Assembly: GCA_001051155.2 (NCBI GenBank)
Contig: JYIP02000005.1
Location: forward strand, 2,666,001 to 2,730,000
Length of the DNA stretch: 64,000 bases
Source: Chrysoporthe austroafricana
Taxonomy: Eukaryota > Ascomycota > Sordariomycetes > Diaporthales > Cryphonectriaceae
Direction of reading: 5' to 3'
In this document: piece by piece, positions 1 to 11,059 of the stretch
Numbering within the stretch: the stretch's first letter is position 1
Layout: every line of letters begins with the position of its first letter
Notes under the pieces: model-generated
Database searches by the model: none
The model's input: only the letters and a program-made list of their open reading frames with translations
What the model was told of the DNA's origin: nothing
Translations under genes and position numbers: made by a program

Positions 1-3
1 TAG

Positions 4-747
4 GATAGGAAAAACAAGGACAAGGACAGTTCCGACATCATTAAGATCCTCTACGCTAGAAGCAAGGATCTGCGCCAACTCAAACATCTCTTTGAGAGCT
101 ATGAGAACCTCATCAAGGGTATCATGGCACTCGGGACCGATACCGGCGACGAGAAGGATTTCTCCCCGTTCGTCTCCCCGACGGGAAGCATCATGGCGGG
201 CGGTGGACCGGCACGGGGCGTCAAGCTGAGCCAAAAGGCCTTCGACCGATTCGACCGGCTCAGCATCCGCATGCGCCTGCTCATGCTCGACACGATCGAC
301 GAGTATCTCGCCGAAAAGGCGTCGCTAAGCGATACGTACTTCAACCTCATGAGGGAGAAGGACTCGCAGGCTACTGGCGAGCTGAACAGGAGTGCGTCAC
401 TGCTTGCCAAGCTGTCGGTGTTCTTCCTACCGATCAGCTTCATGACGAGCTACTTCTCTGTCCAGATACCAGACCTGACAAATAACTACACGGGCGCGAC
501 GTACTGGATCTGCTTTGCTGTGATCGCGACGTTGTCGTTTCTGAGTCTATTCTTCTTCTCCAAGATGCTGATGGTGGTCAGTGATATTTTGGACGAGAAG
601 GTTACCAAGTTTCAGAAGTGGGTGGGTAGGGGCGTGTTGAATGCTAGTGGCGTCTTCAGGAACAAAGAGCCCACTACGCCTGCCCCAGGCCAGATCGATG
701 GAGGAGGCGTCGGTAATGGCAGTAGGAAAGGGTCAGTGGAAGACTAG
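4..747 (+). CDS. CorA-like Mg2+/metal-ion transporter, C-terminal part (5' truncated)
   Basis: About 248 residues are visible. The frame is open from position 4 and the first three bases are TAG, which fits a 3' splice site just before the exon, so the rest of the gene lies upstream of the window. The visible part has a charged helical stretch followed by two hydrophobic segments near the C-terminus (around 423-510 and 515-580) joined by a short polar loop. The segment LPISFMTSYFSVQ matches the end of the first pore helix in fungal CorA-like proteins, where the canonical GMN signature is replaced. CorA channels move divalent cations across the plasma, vacuolar or mitochondrial membrane. The tail after the second helix is Gly/Ser-rich and probably disordered. 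The family call rests on this two-helix C-terminus; substrate and membrane are unknown. Confidence 0.75.
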   Translation, partial: DRKNKDKDSSDIIKILYARSKDLRQLKHLFESYENLIKGIMALGTDTGDEKDFSPFVSPTGSIMAGGGPARGVKLSQKAFDRFDRLSIRMRLLMLDTIDEYLAEKASLSDTYFNLMREKDSQATGELNRSASLLAKLSVFFLPISFMTSYFSVQIPDLTNNYTGATYWICFAVIATLSFLSLFFFSKMLMVVSDILDEKVTKFQKWVGRGVLNASGVFRNKEPTTPAPGQIDGGGVGNGSRKGSVED

Positions 748-1747
748 ACGCTGGTCGAGATATAGACTGAATCCTCAATGGGCGACTTTAGGGAGCCATG
801 GCTAGGGAGATGTGGTGGGAGCAAGGACGTGTTGCATGTGCATGTCACTATGAAGCTGGAAGAGGACTGTATCATTAGGGAATCCTATCAGGATGATAGG
901 ATGTTCATAGCGGTCGCAAATCCTCAGTGTTATCAGTCATCTCCCAGACTGAATACGACAAAATGGACAAGTTTAGTCTATAAAGGCGACGACAGCTTCT
1001 CAGGGCTGCTAATTAGTATATCTCCGTGTGTTTCCTCACATAAATGAAGATAACTTCTTTGCCCTTGCTGGATCTGGCTGGCCGAAGGTGGTTTCAAGAA
1101 GACAGAGGTCAAGGACACTAGTTCAACGGCATAATCTTCTATCCGCATATCCTAAATTCTTAACATGAGCACTGCTTAGGGAGGGCCCGTTCTTCGCACA
1201 ACGGTCGCACAGGCAGAGGCCCGCCTTGCCTACTTATTGAGGACTCCTAACTATGCTCACAAGAGATGTTTGGAATCGACCTAACAGAGCAGTCTAGACC
1301 ATCGGCCGAGAGCAAGACTAGACGACCTCACGATGCGATAGGGCAGTTGGGTCTACCGGTTTCGAGCAGCACGTCGGCAAGCTGCATGCCTCGAACGGGA
1401 TGAACATACGTCTTGGCGGATTCAGTCTCGCTGAAAGTGGCTGTCGGGCAGTTTTAAGATCATAGGGAATATTCTGTGCTCGTCAAAGGCTTCTAAGATC
1501 GAAATGACCGATCCGTATATCCTTTCTCATGTGCCAATAGTGTCTCTGGCGGAAAGAACTGAGATTGGGCTTGCATGTTATGATATGTACAGAAACCACC
1601 TTCGGTTGCGGTTTTGCAACTCCCGCCTATATCAAGCCAAGCGTCGTATAGTATATTACAAAGGTCGTCATTTCGTAAGTCATGCCAGCCCCGCCGATTC
1701 ATTCACTCCTCGTCCCTGCTCAGATTCGCGCTCTGCAGCAACGGCCG
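748..1747. other. Convergent intergenic region
   Basis: This lies between the stop of the CorA-like gene and the stop of the minus-strand GPI-type protein, so it should hold both 3' UTRs and terminators. A small open frame at 778-1047 has no family signal and no supporting splice context. I see no RNA gene or repeat. Confidence 0.5.
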
Positions 1748-2503
1748 TCATATGCCCACCATGCCAAGTCCGACACCAGCAGCGACACCGGCCACTATAC
1801 CAACGCATGGCATGCCCGTAGGCCTCACGGCGGCATTCGCGGTGCCAATACTGAAACCTGCCGTTGCGCCCGCTGTGCAGTACGAGCTTTGGATCCCGAA
1901 ACACGCCGCGCTGCTCAGGCTGCTGCAAACGCTCGTGGCAGTCGCAGTCGGATAAGTCACCCCCCCACTCCCTCCGACCGTCGTACTCCCGCCCACGACG
2001 ACAGTCACGCCCCCACCGCCGCTGCCTTCCAGGTCGGCCGTGCATGCGGCATAGTTCCTGCTACAGGCCGAGACGGCACTTGAACACGCCGCGGCGTTGC
2101 TGAAGCTCGTCGCGACGTACGGGAACGAGAAGTAGCTGTTCTGCACGTAGCTGACGGGGGTTGAGCTGGGCGCTTTGTAGGAAGACGGCGCAGTGCCCGT
2201 GCAGACGTCTCCTGACGGACAGCACGCGGGCGAGTTCGAGGCGTCGAGCGTGCAGGCCTGCCCGGAGGCGCAGCAGATCCCGCTGAAGGCAGAACCTTCC
2301 GAGGCGCACGAGTAGGTCCCTGAGATGCAACCGTCTGTCGCTCTCGCAAAGAGGGCTTCTGCGGGCGTTGCAGCGTGGTACCGGCGGACGGGTGTTGGTG
2401 TTTCTGCGGCGTGGAATGGTTGTGGCTGTGCGCTGGCGAGGGCGGAGGGGAGGAGGAGGGTGACGCCAAGAAGAGTCGCAGAGAGGAGATGCCTTTGTCT
2501 CAT
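1748..2503 (-). CDS. Secreted Cys-rich, probably GPI-anchored surface protein
   Basis: A 251-residue intronless protein. It starts with a clear signal peptide (RQRH, a Leu-rich hydrophobic core to about residue 22, then Ala-Ser-Ala). Residues about 55-105 are Cys-rich with two CC pairs (GICCASGQAC and PACCPSGDVC), a spacing seen in many fungal wall or GPI proteins. Next come a region with further single cysteines, a Gly/Val/Thr-rich linker, a second Cys-containing segment and a hydrophobic Gly/Val/Ala tail ending VGLGMVGI, suited to GPI-anchor addition. It probably resides in the plasma membrane or cell wall. I do not recognise a CFEM or enzymatic domain. The start at 2503 is chosen because the signal peptide begins there. 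Confidence 0.7.
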   Translation of the reverse strand: MRQRHLLSATLLGVTLLLPSALASAQPQPFHAAETPTPVRRYHAATPAEALFARATDGCISGTYSCASEGSAFSGICCASGQACTLDASNSPACCPSGDVCTGTAPSSYKAPSSTPVSYVQNSYFSFPYVATSFSNAAACSSAVSACSRNYAACTADLEGSGGGGVTVVVGGSTTVGGSGGVTYPTATATSVCSSLSSAACFGIQSSYCTAGATAGFSIGTANAAVRPTGMPCVGIVAGVAAGVGLGMVGI

Positions 2504-3410
2504 GGTTTTCTGTGATTGTCCGGCGGTAGGAGGTGAGGGTCGGAGCTTGTTCCCTGAGCTTGGAGATGTTGGGGGACGCCTCGATCAATCCTTGGCCAGA
2601 CAGAGGTAGCTGGCGAGCGAATCCGTCTAGGGCGTTTGGGAATTAGAATTATTCGCGGGAGAGAATGATAGCAGCGCAGTCGATGAAGGTTGAATGGTAG
2701 AGAAACATGTCTGACGGTTTGTTGTAGAGTTCAGCTGGTCGTGAGATCACCCAGGGAAGAAGGCTGGCTGGGTTTCGGTCATTGTCGAATAAGGTGGCTG
2801 GTTGAACCTCGACCGCGCCCCCAAACATGCGGGCCAAGGAAAACCTGCCTCACAGGATCCGGTGACAGTGCATGTGCCTGATGCACCAGAGCCCAGTGGA
2901 AACAGGCTTGATGTGATCGCGGCCCTGCATCTGAAGCCACCTCCTCTCTCGTATGCAAGCGGGGTCGAGCTCGCCCTTCACAGGTCGCTGAGTATGTTTA
3001 GTAGCACCTGGATAGCCAGTACAGTTGTAGGACCCTTGCCGGCGAGCTCTCGGCGGTATTTGCGTGATGTCATCAGTCGGCACGGTAACTTGCAACCCTG
3101 GCTGCCAACCCCGCGATCCACTTCTGTCCAAAGGCATCTGAAAGACGACAAGGATGTTTTGGCGGGGTGTCGCCGGAGCGAGGAACACCATCAGGCCGGG
3201 CCCGAGGCCCGCTGACACCAAAATCGAGCCCTTGGGAGTCACCCGGTGCATTGTACATGTTCGACGCCAATGATATCTAGATTAGAGATACGGCAGGGCT
3301 GTTCAGCACCGCGAGGTCATCACAGACCTCTTCTTTCTTTTCCCGTTCGGGCACCGATCCTATCCTCGATGAGGCCTGACCATCTAAGTTGCAATGCGCT
3401 CCCGCCCGAT
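2504..3410. other. Intergenic: upstream of the GPI-type gene, downstream of the 330-aa gene
   Basis: This should hold the promoter of the minus-strand GPI-type gene and the 3' end of the next minus-strand gene. Open frames here are short, overlap on both strands and show no domain. I see no repeat or RNA gene. Confidence 0.45.
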
Positions 3411-4403
3411 CTATAACTTGGCCCGCACACGTTTGAGTGTTGATTGGAGTCGCCGTAGCGCCGTCGCATCTGTTCTCTGACCGGCTTGAGTGTCCCTGAT
3501 TTGCTGAACCTCCGTCCGGGCTTCTTGAACCATATCCCCTAGATCCCCCCAAACTTCGTCCGTGTAGCCTGTGAGCACTCGATTCCAGTCTTCGAGCCAC
3601 AGCTGGCCCGCCTCGGCCGGATCCGTGACGCCCAGGTTCATGAAGCTGTTTTCAGCAGCGCCGACCCCGCCATAAGTGCCATCTCGACCGCGGAGGAATT
3701 CCGGGATGAAGTTGAGCATGTTGTTCCAGTCGGAGGCCGAGATCTGGGCTGATGACCCACCTTCAAAGAGTGTTTGGCGCAGCTTCTTCAGCTCCGTCTC
3801 GCTGAGCCTCGTCTGTCCTTCGTACTCTGGAATCTCCTCGTCCACCTGCGATAGCAAACGGACGACTTCGACACCATCTCGTTCCTGCTGCTCGGTCACT
3901 GAAGAGGTAGCAGCACCTCGTGACGATCCACCGCCGGGGTATTGCGAGGCTGTAGCGCCCGCCGCCTGCCATGCGTTATTCAATCCCACAGGCTCCGTTG
4001 GGATGAGCACACTTGTACTGTCGAGAAAGTCAGAGAAGGCTGCTTCCTCGGCAGCAACATGGGTGTCTGTGTGTCCCGGTCGAAAGGCGCCGCTGGAGGT
4101 CGAAGCGCGAGTTGAAGATGAGCTCTCCGCCGTGGGATCGGCTTCCCTGTCTGACGATGGTGCTCCAGACTTGCCTGAGATAGCACATGTCAAGTCGCCC
4201 GGTGTCGGTGTGCTTTGCAAGACGCTCCTTGACAGTCCTACTACAGATCTCCCCAGGCGTGACACGAATGAATCGCCATCTGCCTGCCTCGGAGCCTCCT
4301 GACCATTTTCATCTCTAGCCACGCCCTTGCCTTTAGCCTTCGCATCATCCTGCTGAGAAGCGGATGCACCTTGCGAACCGGAACCTCCCGGCTCGGACCC
4401 CAT
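3411..4403 (-). CDS. Conserved-looking hypothetical protein, 330 aa
   Basis: An intronless 330-residue frame. The first half is low-complexity, rich in Ser, Ala, Gly and Asp, and probably disordered, except for an amphipathic stretch near residues 45-62 (FVSRLGRSVVGLSRSVLQ). A short acidic/hydrophobic motif (FSDFLDSTSVLIPTEP) is near residue 125. The second half looks folded and helical, with aromatic landmarks such as SDWNNMLNFIPEFLRGRDG and WLEDWNRVLTGYTDEVWGDL, and it ends in a basic helix. The contrast between a disordered N-terminus and an ordered Trp-rich C-terminus argues for a real gene. I do not recognise the family and assign no function. It is divergent from CDC55, with a 1.7 kb shared spacer. 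Confidence 0.6.
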   Translation of the reverse strand: MGSEPGGSGSQGASASQQDDAKAKGKGVARDENGQEAPRQADGDSFVSRLGRSVVGLSRSVLQSTPTPGDLTCAISGKSGAPSSDREADPTAESSSSTRASTSSGAFRPGHTDTHVAAEEAAFSDFLDSTSVLIPTEPVGLNNAWQAAGATASQYPGGGSSRGAATSSVTEQQERDGVEVVRLLSQVDEEIPEYEGQTRLSETELKKLRQTLFEGGSSAQISASDWNNMLNFIPEFLRGRDGTYGGVGAAENSFMNLGVTDPAEAGQLWLEDWNRVLTGYTDEVWGDLGDMVQEARTEVQQIRDTQAGQRTDATALRRLQSTLKRVRAKL

Positions 4404-6083
4404 CTTGACGTCGGGTCACCAGCACTCGCAGCGTGGGTTAGGGGACGCTTTCATTGCTCCTCTACCGCTAGCCCACTCGTCCCTCACTTCAGAATGCTGT
4501 TGACGCAGGCCTGGAGGAGTTCAACATGCGATATGCGAATGCAGTCTAGAGGGATGAGAGCCTGCCGGACTGATGATGCAAAGCTTAGAGTGACTGTTCG
4601 AATAGTTTGATGCTGGTCATGAACAGCCGGATGTACCTGGCTAGGTTGAGGAGTGAATCATGATAGAACATCTAGTGTTAAACTCGTAGGCGCCCCCAAA
4701 ACCACGGGGTAATACCGCCTGTCAGGACTGGGTTACATGGAAAGACGTCCAATGTAACCACAAGGTACATGTGCCCAGAAATTATGTCATACACAGCGAT
4801 GAAACCAGGACGCTGGGGCAGTTAAAATCGGTGATGAGCGTATGACTTACAAAGGACGAGAAGAATCACCTGGTAGGCTACCTGTAGCGATGGCCAGAGG
4901 GAGACAAAGGGACAGGCATGAAAGGGAAAGGGCTGGCTGAATGTGAGGGTGTACGCCCAAGATACTTGAGGCCTTCAGGGCGGAAGGACTTCTGGAAGGG
5001 CCCAGATGGACCCCACATTCCACGTCGGACATCACTAGCTCCGTTTTGCCAGCAGGACTTGGGCAGCACCGTCCACCGAGGTCGACCTGCTGCCCCGGCG
5101 GGATCTGCCCAAGCTGTGCTCTGCTCTGCTGTGCTGCAGTCCCAGTGCAGCCCACCCCACTGCTGAAGTCAAAGCTGGAGCCTCGCCGTTTTCTACCTGA
5201 CCTGACCTCATCTCTGCCAACCTGCAACCTCACGACGATTATTTCTCAACGACATCATACCCCGCACCGCTCTCCATCACCGCAGCCCGTTGAGACGACG
5301 CTCCCGATTGCTCCTGAAGGCATCCACCCAGCTCTGCAATCCGCCGGAGCTGTCCTTGCGCCGTGGTGAGTGCGATCATGTCCAGTCACTGAGTTCCTCA
5401 AGTCCTGCGCTCCAAAACTCCACCCTGTCATCGGTCGCCGCTCCTCCTGCTGCGTGACCTTGCGGACCTCACACCTCATCAATGCTCAAGCTGCCGCAGC
5501 CAGAGGAAGGCGGTGTCGCGTGGACTCAAACAGCATCCACTTCCGCTTGCACCCCTCACCTCGCGCCGCCGCCTCCTTGCTTCACTGCTCAACTCCGCCG
5601 GACCAGCCCGACCAGCCCGACCGGCCAGACCAGCCTGACCAGCTCGATCCCTTGCCTTTCTTTGCCTGTGGCCCTTGCAGTGAGCTCATCCTACCGTGGC
5701 GGCCAGGCCTAGCAGCACGAGCTTGTCCGTCGCCGCTCCTCCGCAATCAGGCCCATCCCACTTCACTTCGCCTCAACCCTGCTTCCCAACGTGGATGCGA
5801 GCCTCAGCTGCGCTTCCTGCATCTAACAACTTGTTGCTGCTTTAGCTTCCTATCCCACTCCCATCACAACTGCAACCACGTCGCTGTTCGGCCTATCCTT
5901 GCCCTCCTAAATCTTCCTATCAGCATATCGGTGTCTTAAGTTCCCTCGACTTTCCCGCCGACAAGAGATCTCCCCACCGAACCTGACTGGACCAGTCGCG
6001 TGCTGCCAAAATACATCGTTCCGTCCAACAACACACTGTAGCGTGAAGGCCGTCCTTCACCTACAACCACGACAATCGCGACC
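4404..6083. other. Divergent promoter region and long CDC55 leader
   Basis: This 1.7 kb spacer lies between the minus-strand 330-aa gene and CDC55. From about 5,080 to 6,080 it is pyrimidine-rich and full of CTC/CACC runs, as in long fungal 5' UTRs. It contains the 9-nt repeat at 5,601-5,645. No coding frame here has family features. Confidence 0.5.
5601..5645 (+). repeat. 9-nt minisatellite, five units
   Basis: Five consecutive imperfect units of GACCAGCCC: two identical copies, then GACCGGCCA, GACCAGCCT and GACCAGCTC. It lies in the presumed CDC55 leader. Confidence 0.85.
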
Positions 6084-7921
6084 ATGGTAGACTCAGAACC
6101 TGGCTCGCCAACATGGAAGTTCACCCAGTACGTCCTCATCGCATTTCTCCCGTCTGCCATCTATGTAGCTTGACGCCACTGGTGGCGCTTCCGGTCTGTC
6201 GCTGCTAGATGCCGGAACTGTGCATCACAACCTCGCGGCCGTAGCTGACACATCCAGGTGCTTCGGAGACAAGGGCGATGTTGAGGACATTACGGAAGGT
6301 ATGGAACCTTCGTCGACATTAAGGACCCATGTGTACTACCAGGACGGACCTTACTGACTTCCGAGCTTCAGCCGACATCATATCGACCGTTGAATTCGAC
6401 CACACTGGAAACTACCTGGCGACTGGCGACAAGGGGGGTCGGGTCGTCCTCTTTGAGCGCAATGAGACTGTGAGTGGCCCTCCTGGCTGGTCGGCGGTGC
6501 GATGCGCTGCCGGCAGTGTCTGACCGGAGCAACAGAAAAAAACCTGCGAGTACAAGTTCCACACCGAGTTCCAATCTCACGAACCCGAATTCGACTACCT
6601 CAAGTCCCTCGAGATCGAAGAAAAGATCAACAAGATCAAGTGGTGTCGCCGACAGAATGCCTCCCACTATCTCCTGTCTACCAACGACAAGACCATCAAG
6701 CTATGGAAAGTCTTCGAGAAGTCCTTGAAGGTGGTGGCTGAGAACAACCTGTCAAGCGAGGCCACGCCGGGCGGTATTGCGGGCGGTGGCGGCGCACCGC
6801 GGGCGCTGCCCAGTGCTATCAAGAGTGCGGGTGATCTTAAGCTGCCTCGTCTGACACATCACGACACGGTCGTCGCAGCTGTTCCCCGGAAGACGTACGC
6901 GAATGCCCATGCCTACCACATCAACAGCATATCCGTCAACAGTGACGGGGAGACTTTTATCAGCAGCGACGACCTCCGCATAAATCTGTGGAACCTCAAC
7001 ATCCAGGACCAGAGTTTCAACATTGTGGATATCAAGCCGGCGAATATGGAAGAACTCACAGAGGTCATCACGGCTGCCGAGTTCCACCCCATGAGCTGCA
7101 ACTGGTTCATGTACGCAAGCTCCAAGGGCACGATCAAGCTGGCGGACATGCGTGAGAGCGCACTTTGTGACCAACATGCCAAGCGTGAGAGCAACCCCCA
7201 CCCCCCTTGACCGTGCAAAGATTCGCCCGTAGGTAGTAGTCGCAAGGCTGACATCTGCCTCCCAGTGTTCGAGCAAGAGGAGGACCCATCCGCGAGATCC
7301 TTCTTCTCAGAGATCATCTCGTCAATCTCGGACGTGAGGTTTTCGTACGATGGCAGATACATCCTATCCAGAGACTATCTGACCGTCAAGATCTGGGATG
7401 TCAACATGGAAAGGCAACCGGTCAAGACGATCCCGATCCACGAGCATCTCCGGCCCCGACTCTGCGACACATACGAGAACGACAGCATTTTCGACAAATT
7501 TGAGGTTGTCTTCTCTGGCGATGCGAAGAACGTCATGACTGGTAGCTACAACAACAACTTCATGATCTATCCGTCCGACCCGGAGAAGGAGGTGGAGGTT
7601 GTGTTACAGGCAGACAAGTCAGCCTTCAAGGCCAAGAAAGTCGGCGTGCCAACACCGATCAACTCTTCAACAAGTCCAACGGCCAATGGTGGTAAGAAGA
7701 ACGGGTCTCGCTCCGGCAGCCCTGCAGGTGCACAGAGAATGCGTAAGGAGACCGATGCAGACCAGATTGATTTCAACAAGAAGATTCTGCACATGAGCTG
7801 GCATCCCTTCGAGGACAGTATCGCGATTGCAGCTACAAACAATGTGGGTGATACCTTTGTCAAACATGCCAAGTATCTTACTAATTTATTGCTTCAGCTG
7901 TTCGTTTTCTCGGCATTGTAA
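6084..7921 (+). CDS. CDC55: Protein phosphatase 2A regulatory B subunit (PR55/Cdc55)
   Basis: Six exons: 6084-6127, 6258-6298, 6372-6469, 6536-7184, 7266-7843 and 7898-7921, giving 477 residues. The joined product reads through the family-typical N-terminus ([38 protein letters not shown]) and the WD40 blades ([42 protein letters not shown]), and ends NNLFVFSAL. B55 is a seven-bladed propeller that directs the PP2A catalytic and scaffold subunits to mitotic, stress and morphogenesis substrates in cytoplasm and nucleus. A Gly/Ser/Lys-rich insert near the C-terminus is common in filamentous fungi. The first two coding exons are only 44 and 41 nt. The last intron is 54 nt and in frame (see findings). 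All junctions keep phase. Confidence 0.95.
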
Positions 7922-10539
7922 ACCACTAACATACAATCATCGTCATTTGATGCTCCGAGCAGATCTCTTCATCTGCCCCTGCCGTGTGCCGCTGGTGTCC
8001 TCGTCCTGCTTTCCCACGACCTCCCCCTTTTGAATTCCTATTTACCGTTCACGCACCTCGCCATCCCGACGGAACTCAGCGTGGCAATGGATTTGGCAGT
8101 AATTGTTGGACTCTGCTACTGAGGCTCGGAGCCTGCATTGAAGGTGATAGAACTCGGCGATCTGAGGCCGGGCAAGGGGAGGACATGCAAGCCCTGTTGT
8201 ACAGCATGCACCCGGAGGAAACTCACAGAGCGCTGCTGAGGTGCTGTTGTGGCGAAGGAGGCTGGACAAGACAAATGCATTAGAGTTGGTGGAGAGGCAA
8301 AACCAGTCCGTTTGGCATAGAACCTCCTCCAGCGCCCAGAAGACAAGAGACATGATTAGAAAGACTGATTGTCTAAGAAGTGATGATAGATGATGAACTT
8401 TGATGCTGCCTGAGTGATCACCGCTTCTCCTCAAGTACCTCATGACTGACACCCATAGTCCTAACCGCGAAGAAGTGCAAGGTGGCGAGTGATGGCCCAG
8501 AGAGGGCATCTCCGATGTGCCACAGCGTTGGAGGCTCGTTTCGTTTCCACGACTTCAATCGCTGCCAGCTACTGCCGTGTAGCCCACGTGCGGTCGTGGA
8601 AAGAACTTGTTGTTGGAGGTTAAGTGCTGAGAGCTACAGGCAGTCTAGCTTTGGACAAAAGATCTAGGCTTCGCAATAGTGCCCAAAGAGGATCGACTAG
8701 CTGCCCAGCGCACTCCGGGCAGGCCAGCATGAACTGCATGGCCCAGGTTTGCTCTGCGGTGTTCTGGGCTTTGCTTGTATGCGGATATGGTGTGTTTTTA
8801 TCTGAATGTGAATGGAGGCTACCCTATGGATGGTTGATGAGAGACTTCTAGTAGCAGCAAGTCCTCATGGAGGGACTCCATGCGGTCTAGCGCGATGACG
8901 AGGAGAATTACAGGCACCACGTATTACAAGGTAATCCCGGAGGAAGTTGCTCGGGGCAGGTATTAAGTACCATCGGATAGATATGTCACCGGCATATTGC
9001 TTGTGACTGCAGACGATTCTGATAATTGATATAGGAGTGCGAGTTTCCTATCCAGACCACTGTGGTGGCTCATTTGCCCAATCTCTTGCCCCCCCCCCCT
9101 TTCTCTTCTGACTATTTCAACTCCGTCCCTCTCCTTCCTTATTCTTCTTCTATTAATCAGTCTCCACCATTTTTTGTATCACCTAAGTCTCATCGACTAG
9201 GGAAGGGGGAAAAAAAAAGGCGAAGAGGCGGAATGAACTTGTCATGCTATAATACTACGTTCTTTTAGGTTCTCCTTCATGCTTGTCACTACGCATGGTG
9301 GTTTGCACCTTTATATTCTGATCATTTCCAATGAACGTCACATGCTGCAGGAAAGAACTGTTTGAGCTGCCTTGCGTAAAGCATCATTGCCCGATTAGAC
9401 CTCGATAGCCTCAACAAATGTCATGTCTGAGAGGAAGAAAATACTATCTGCCATGGTCTAGTTTCTCACTGTAACAGAGATTGTAGATGAATAGTTATTT
9501 TGACAAGTAGAACACGAGTTATCACCACATATAGGGAAAGGTCTTTATGCAAGGCCGACTGCACAAACCACAGATCACTGGTAGTCGCTGGAAGTTGATC
9601 ACCCGTTTCGAAGCTATGACATCTCTGCGCAGAATCACATGTGTTTCTGTGTGAATAGCACAGAGTTTCTTCGACATACGGAGTCCCTTAAGGGCTGCTA
9701 TGACCTATAATGCATCTGCGACAAAGCCTAGGAAATTGAGTCTGATGCGGCAAGCTGTGTCAAGGGTGGATGCTCTGACCAGCTTCCATACAAGTTGATA
9801 TCTTAAATTTGGAGAAGAAGGGCAGTGTTTCAAAAATTCGGAGCCCCTATGCCATATTCGAGACACGTTTCAGCCGGTATGGGACAACCTGCTGATTATC
9901 GAGTCTATAGGTTTTGTTAACTTAGCATATGAGACGTGCCATTGCCAGAAAAGAGGATGTGAGGATCTTAGAGTTGTGGCGGGGCCTGAACACTGCCAGG
10001 TGATTATATAGGCTGGCCCAGATACTCGACCTATTATGTTCTGGTCTCTCCTGAGCAGAAAGCGGTCCACTAGCTATAATGCGCTCTCCAAGGCTGTATA
10101 ATGGTGGCTATTGGTAGTCACCGACGAAAATCCCAAGAGCAATGACTCTTCAGAAGATCAGACAGTCGGTCGATGTTCCCTCATGTGTGCCTTCATGCTT
10201 TCGTTCAGCATCCCAAGAAAAGGCCAGTGATTCAACAATCACCGTAGATCTTAGCTGCCAAAATATGTTCCTCACGCCGTTTACTGAACTCCTCAACGAA
10301 GGCTCGTCGTAGAAAGGTTTGGGGCTTGACTAAGAGCTTCGGCTTCGCAGCTTCAGACATTGTTGGAAGTAGCTGTGCCGCACAAGTAGCTGGGGTGCAA
10401 TGGTTCCATTCAAATCTGGATGATGAGCACTGACATCTCAGATCGGCATATCAACGACAAAGCCACCTGAACCTTTTTGGAAGAGGTGTCAGATCCAGCC
10501 TTCTCACGACAACAGTGAAGCAGATCCATCATTCAATAC
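7922..10539. other. Gene-poor region downstream of CDC55
   Basis: About 2.6 kb with no frame I can support. It has a C-run near 9,089 and an A-run near 9,208. Frames around 8,042-8,509 (minus) and 8,624-8,851 (plus) lack domain features and splice support. Base composition seems somewhat more A/T-rich from about 9,000 on than in the gene-dense parts. On the minus strand, 10,241-10,369 is a short open frame beginning MSEAAKPKLLVKPQ that could be a small gene or exon, but nothing else supports it. Confidence 0.4.
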
Positions 10540-11059
10540 CTACCGGCGAGCCATCTTAGTATCACATGAGGCGACTGCCCTATCCTCCCATGGATCTAGC
10601 CCATGATATATCCCCAGCTCGAACAAGATTCTCCGAAGAGGCATGCGGCGATCATGAATGATGATTTTTACTCCCAAATCTTCAGGTCCAGCCCGCTTAG
10701 AAAAACGTCGGGTTGTTCATCGGCTCATGGATAGCTCTTATCTGCTGGTACGTGGATGGCCTCAACCAGAATAGGATGGCATGAACAGGCCCTGGGGCGA
10801 GGGGCTCAAAAACAGACCTCGCATCTGAGATGCCTTGAATTGCCGAAATAGTGTCGAAAGGAGGACTTACGAGCCGCGTTGATCTCGCCGATCTAAAAAC
10901 TTGGCTGCGGCTTGTTTCAAACAGCTCAAGAGGAATATCCGTCACAGATATATGAAGGTGTCTTTGGGAACTCTCGAGAACTTGGTGAGTTCCTCTTCCT
11001 ACCTCCGAACGATTCGTTGATACGTAACTCTGACTCCGTCCACGACACTCACGACACAT
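10540..11059 (-). pseudogene. Decayed gene remnant with a frameshift, family unknown
   Basis: Two adjacent minus-strand frames look coding but are out of register. The first (11,059 to 10,697) ends in a segment containing FEPLAPGPVHAILFWLRPST and stops right after NNPTFF. The second (10,716 to 10,540) continues with SKRAGPEDLGVKIIIHDRRM and ILFELGIYHGLDPWEDRA. They meet at a five-base A-run on the plus strand (10,701-10,705), so a one-base length change there would explain the break. A further short piece, GGFVVDMPI, lies in another frame near 10,430-10,465. I do not recognise the family. An unusual intron or a sequencing error is also possible. Confidence 0.35.
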
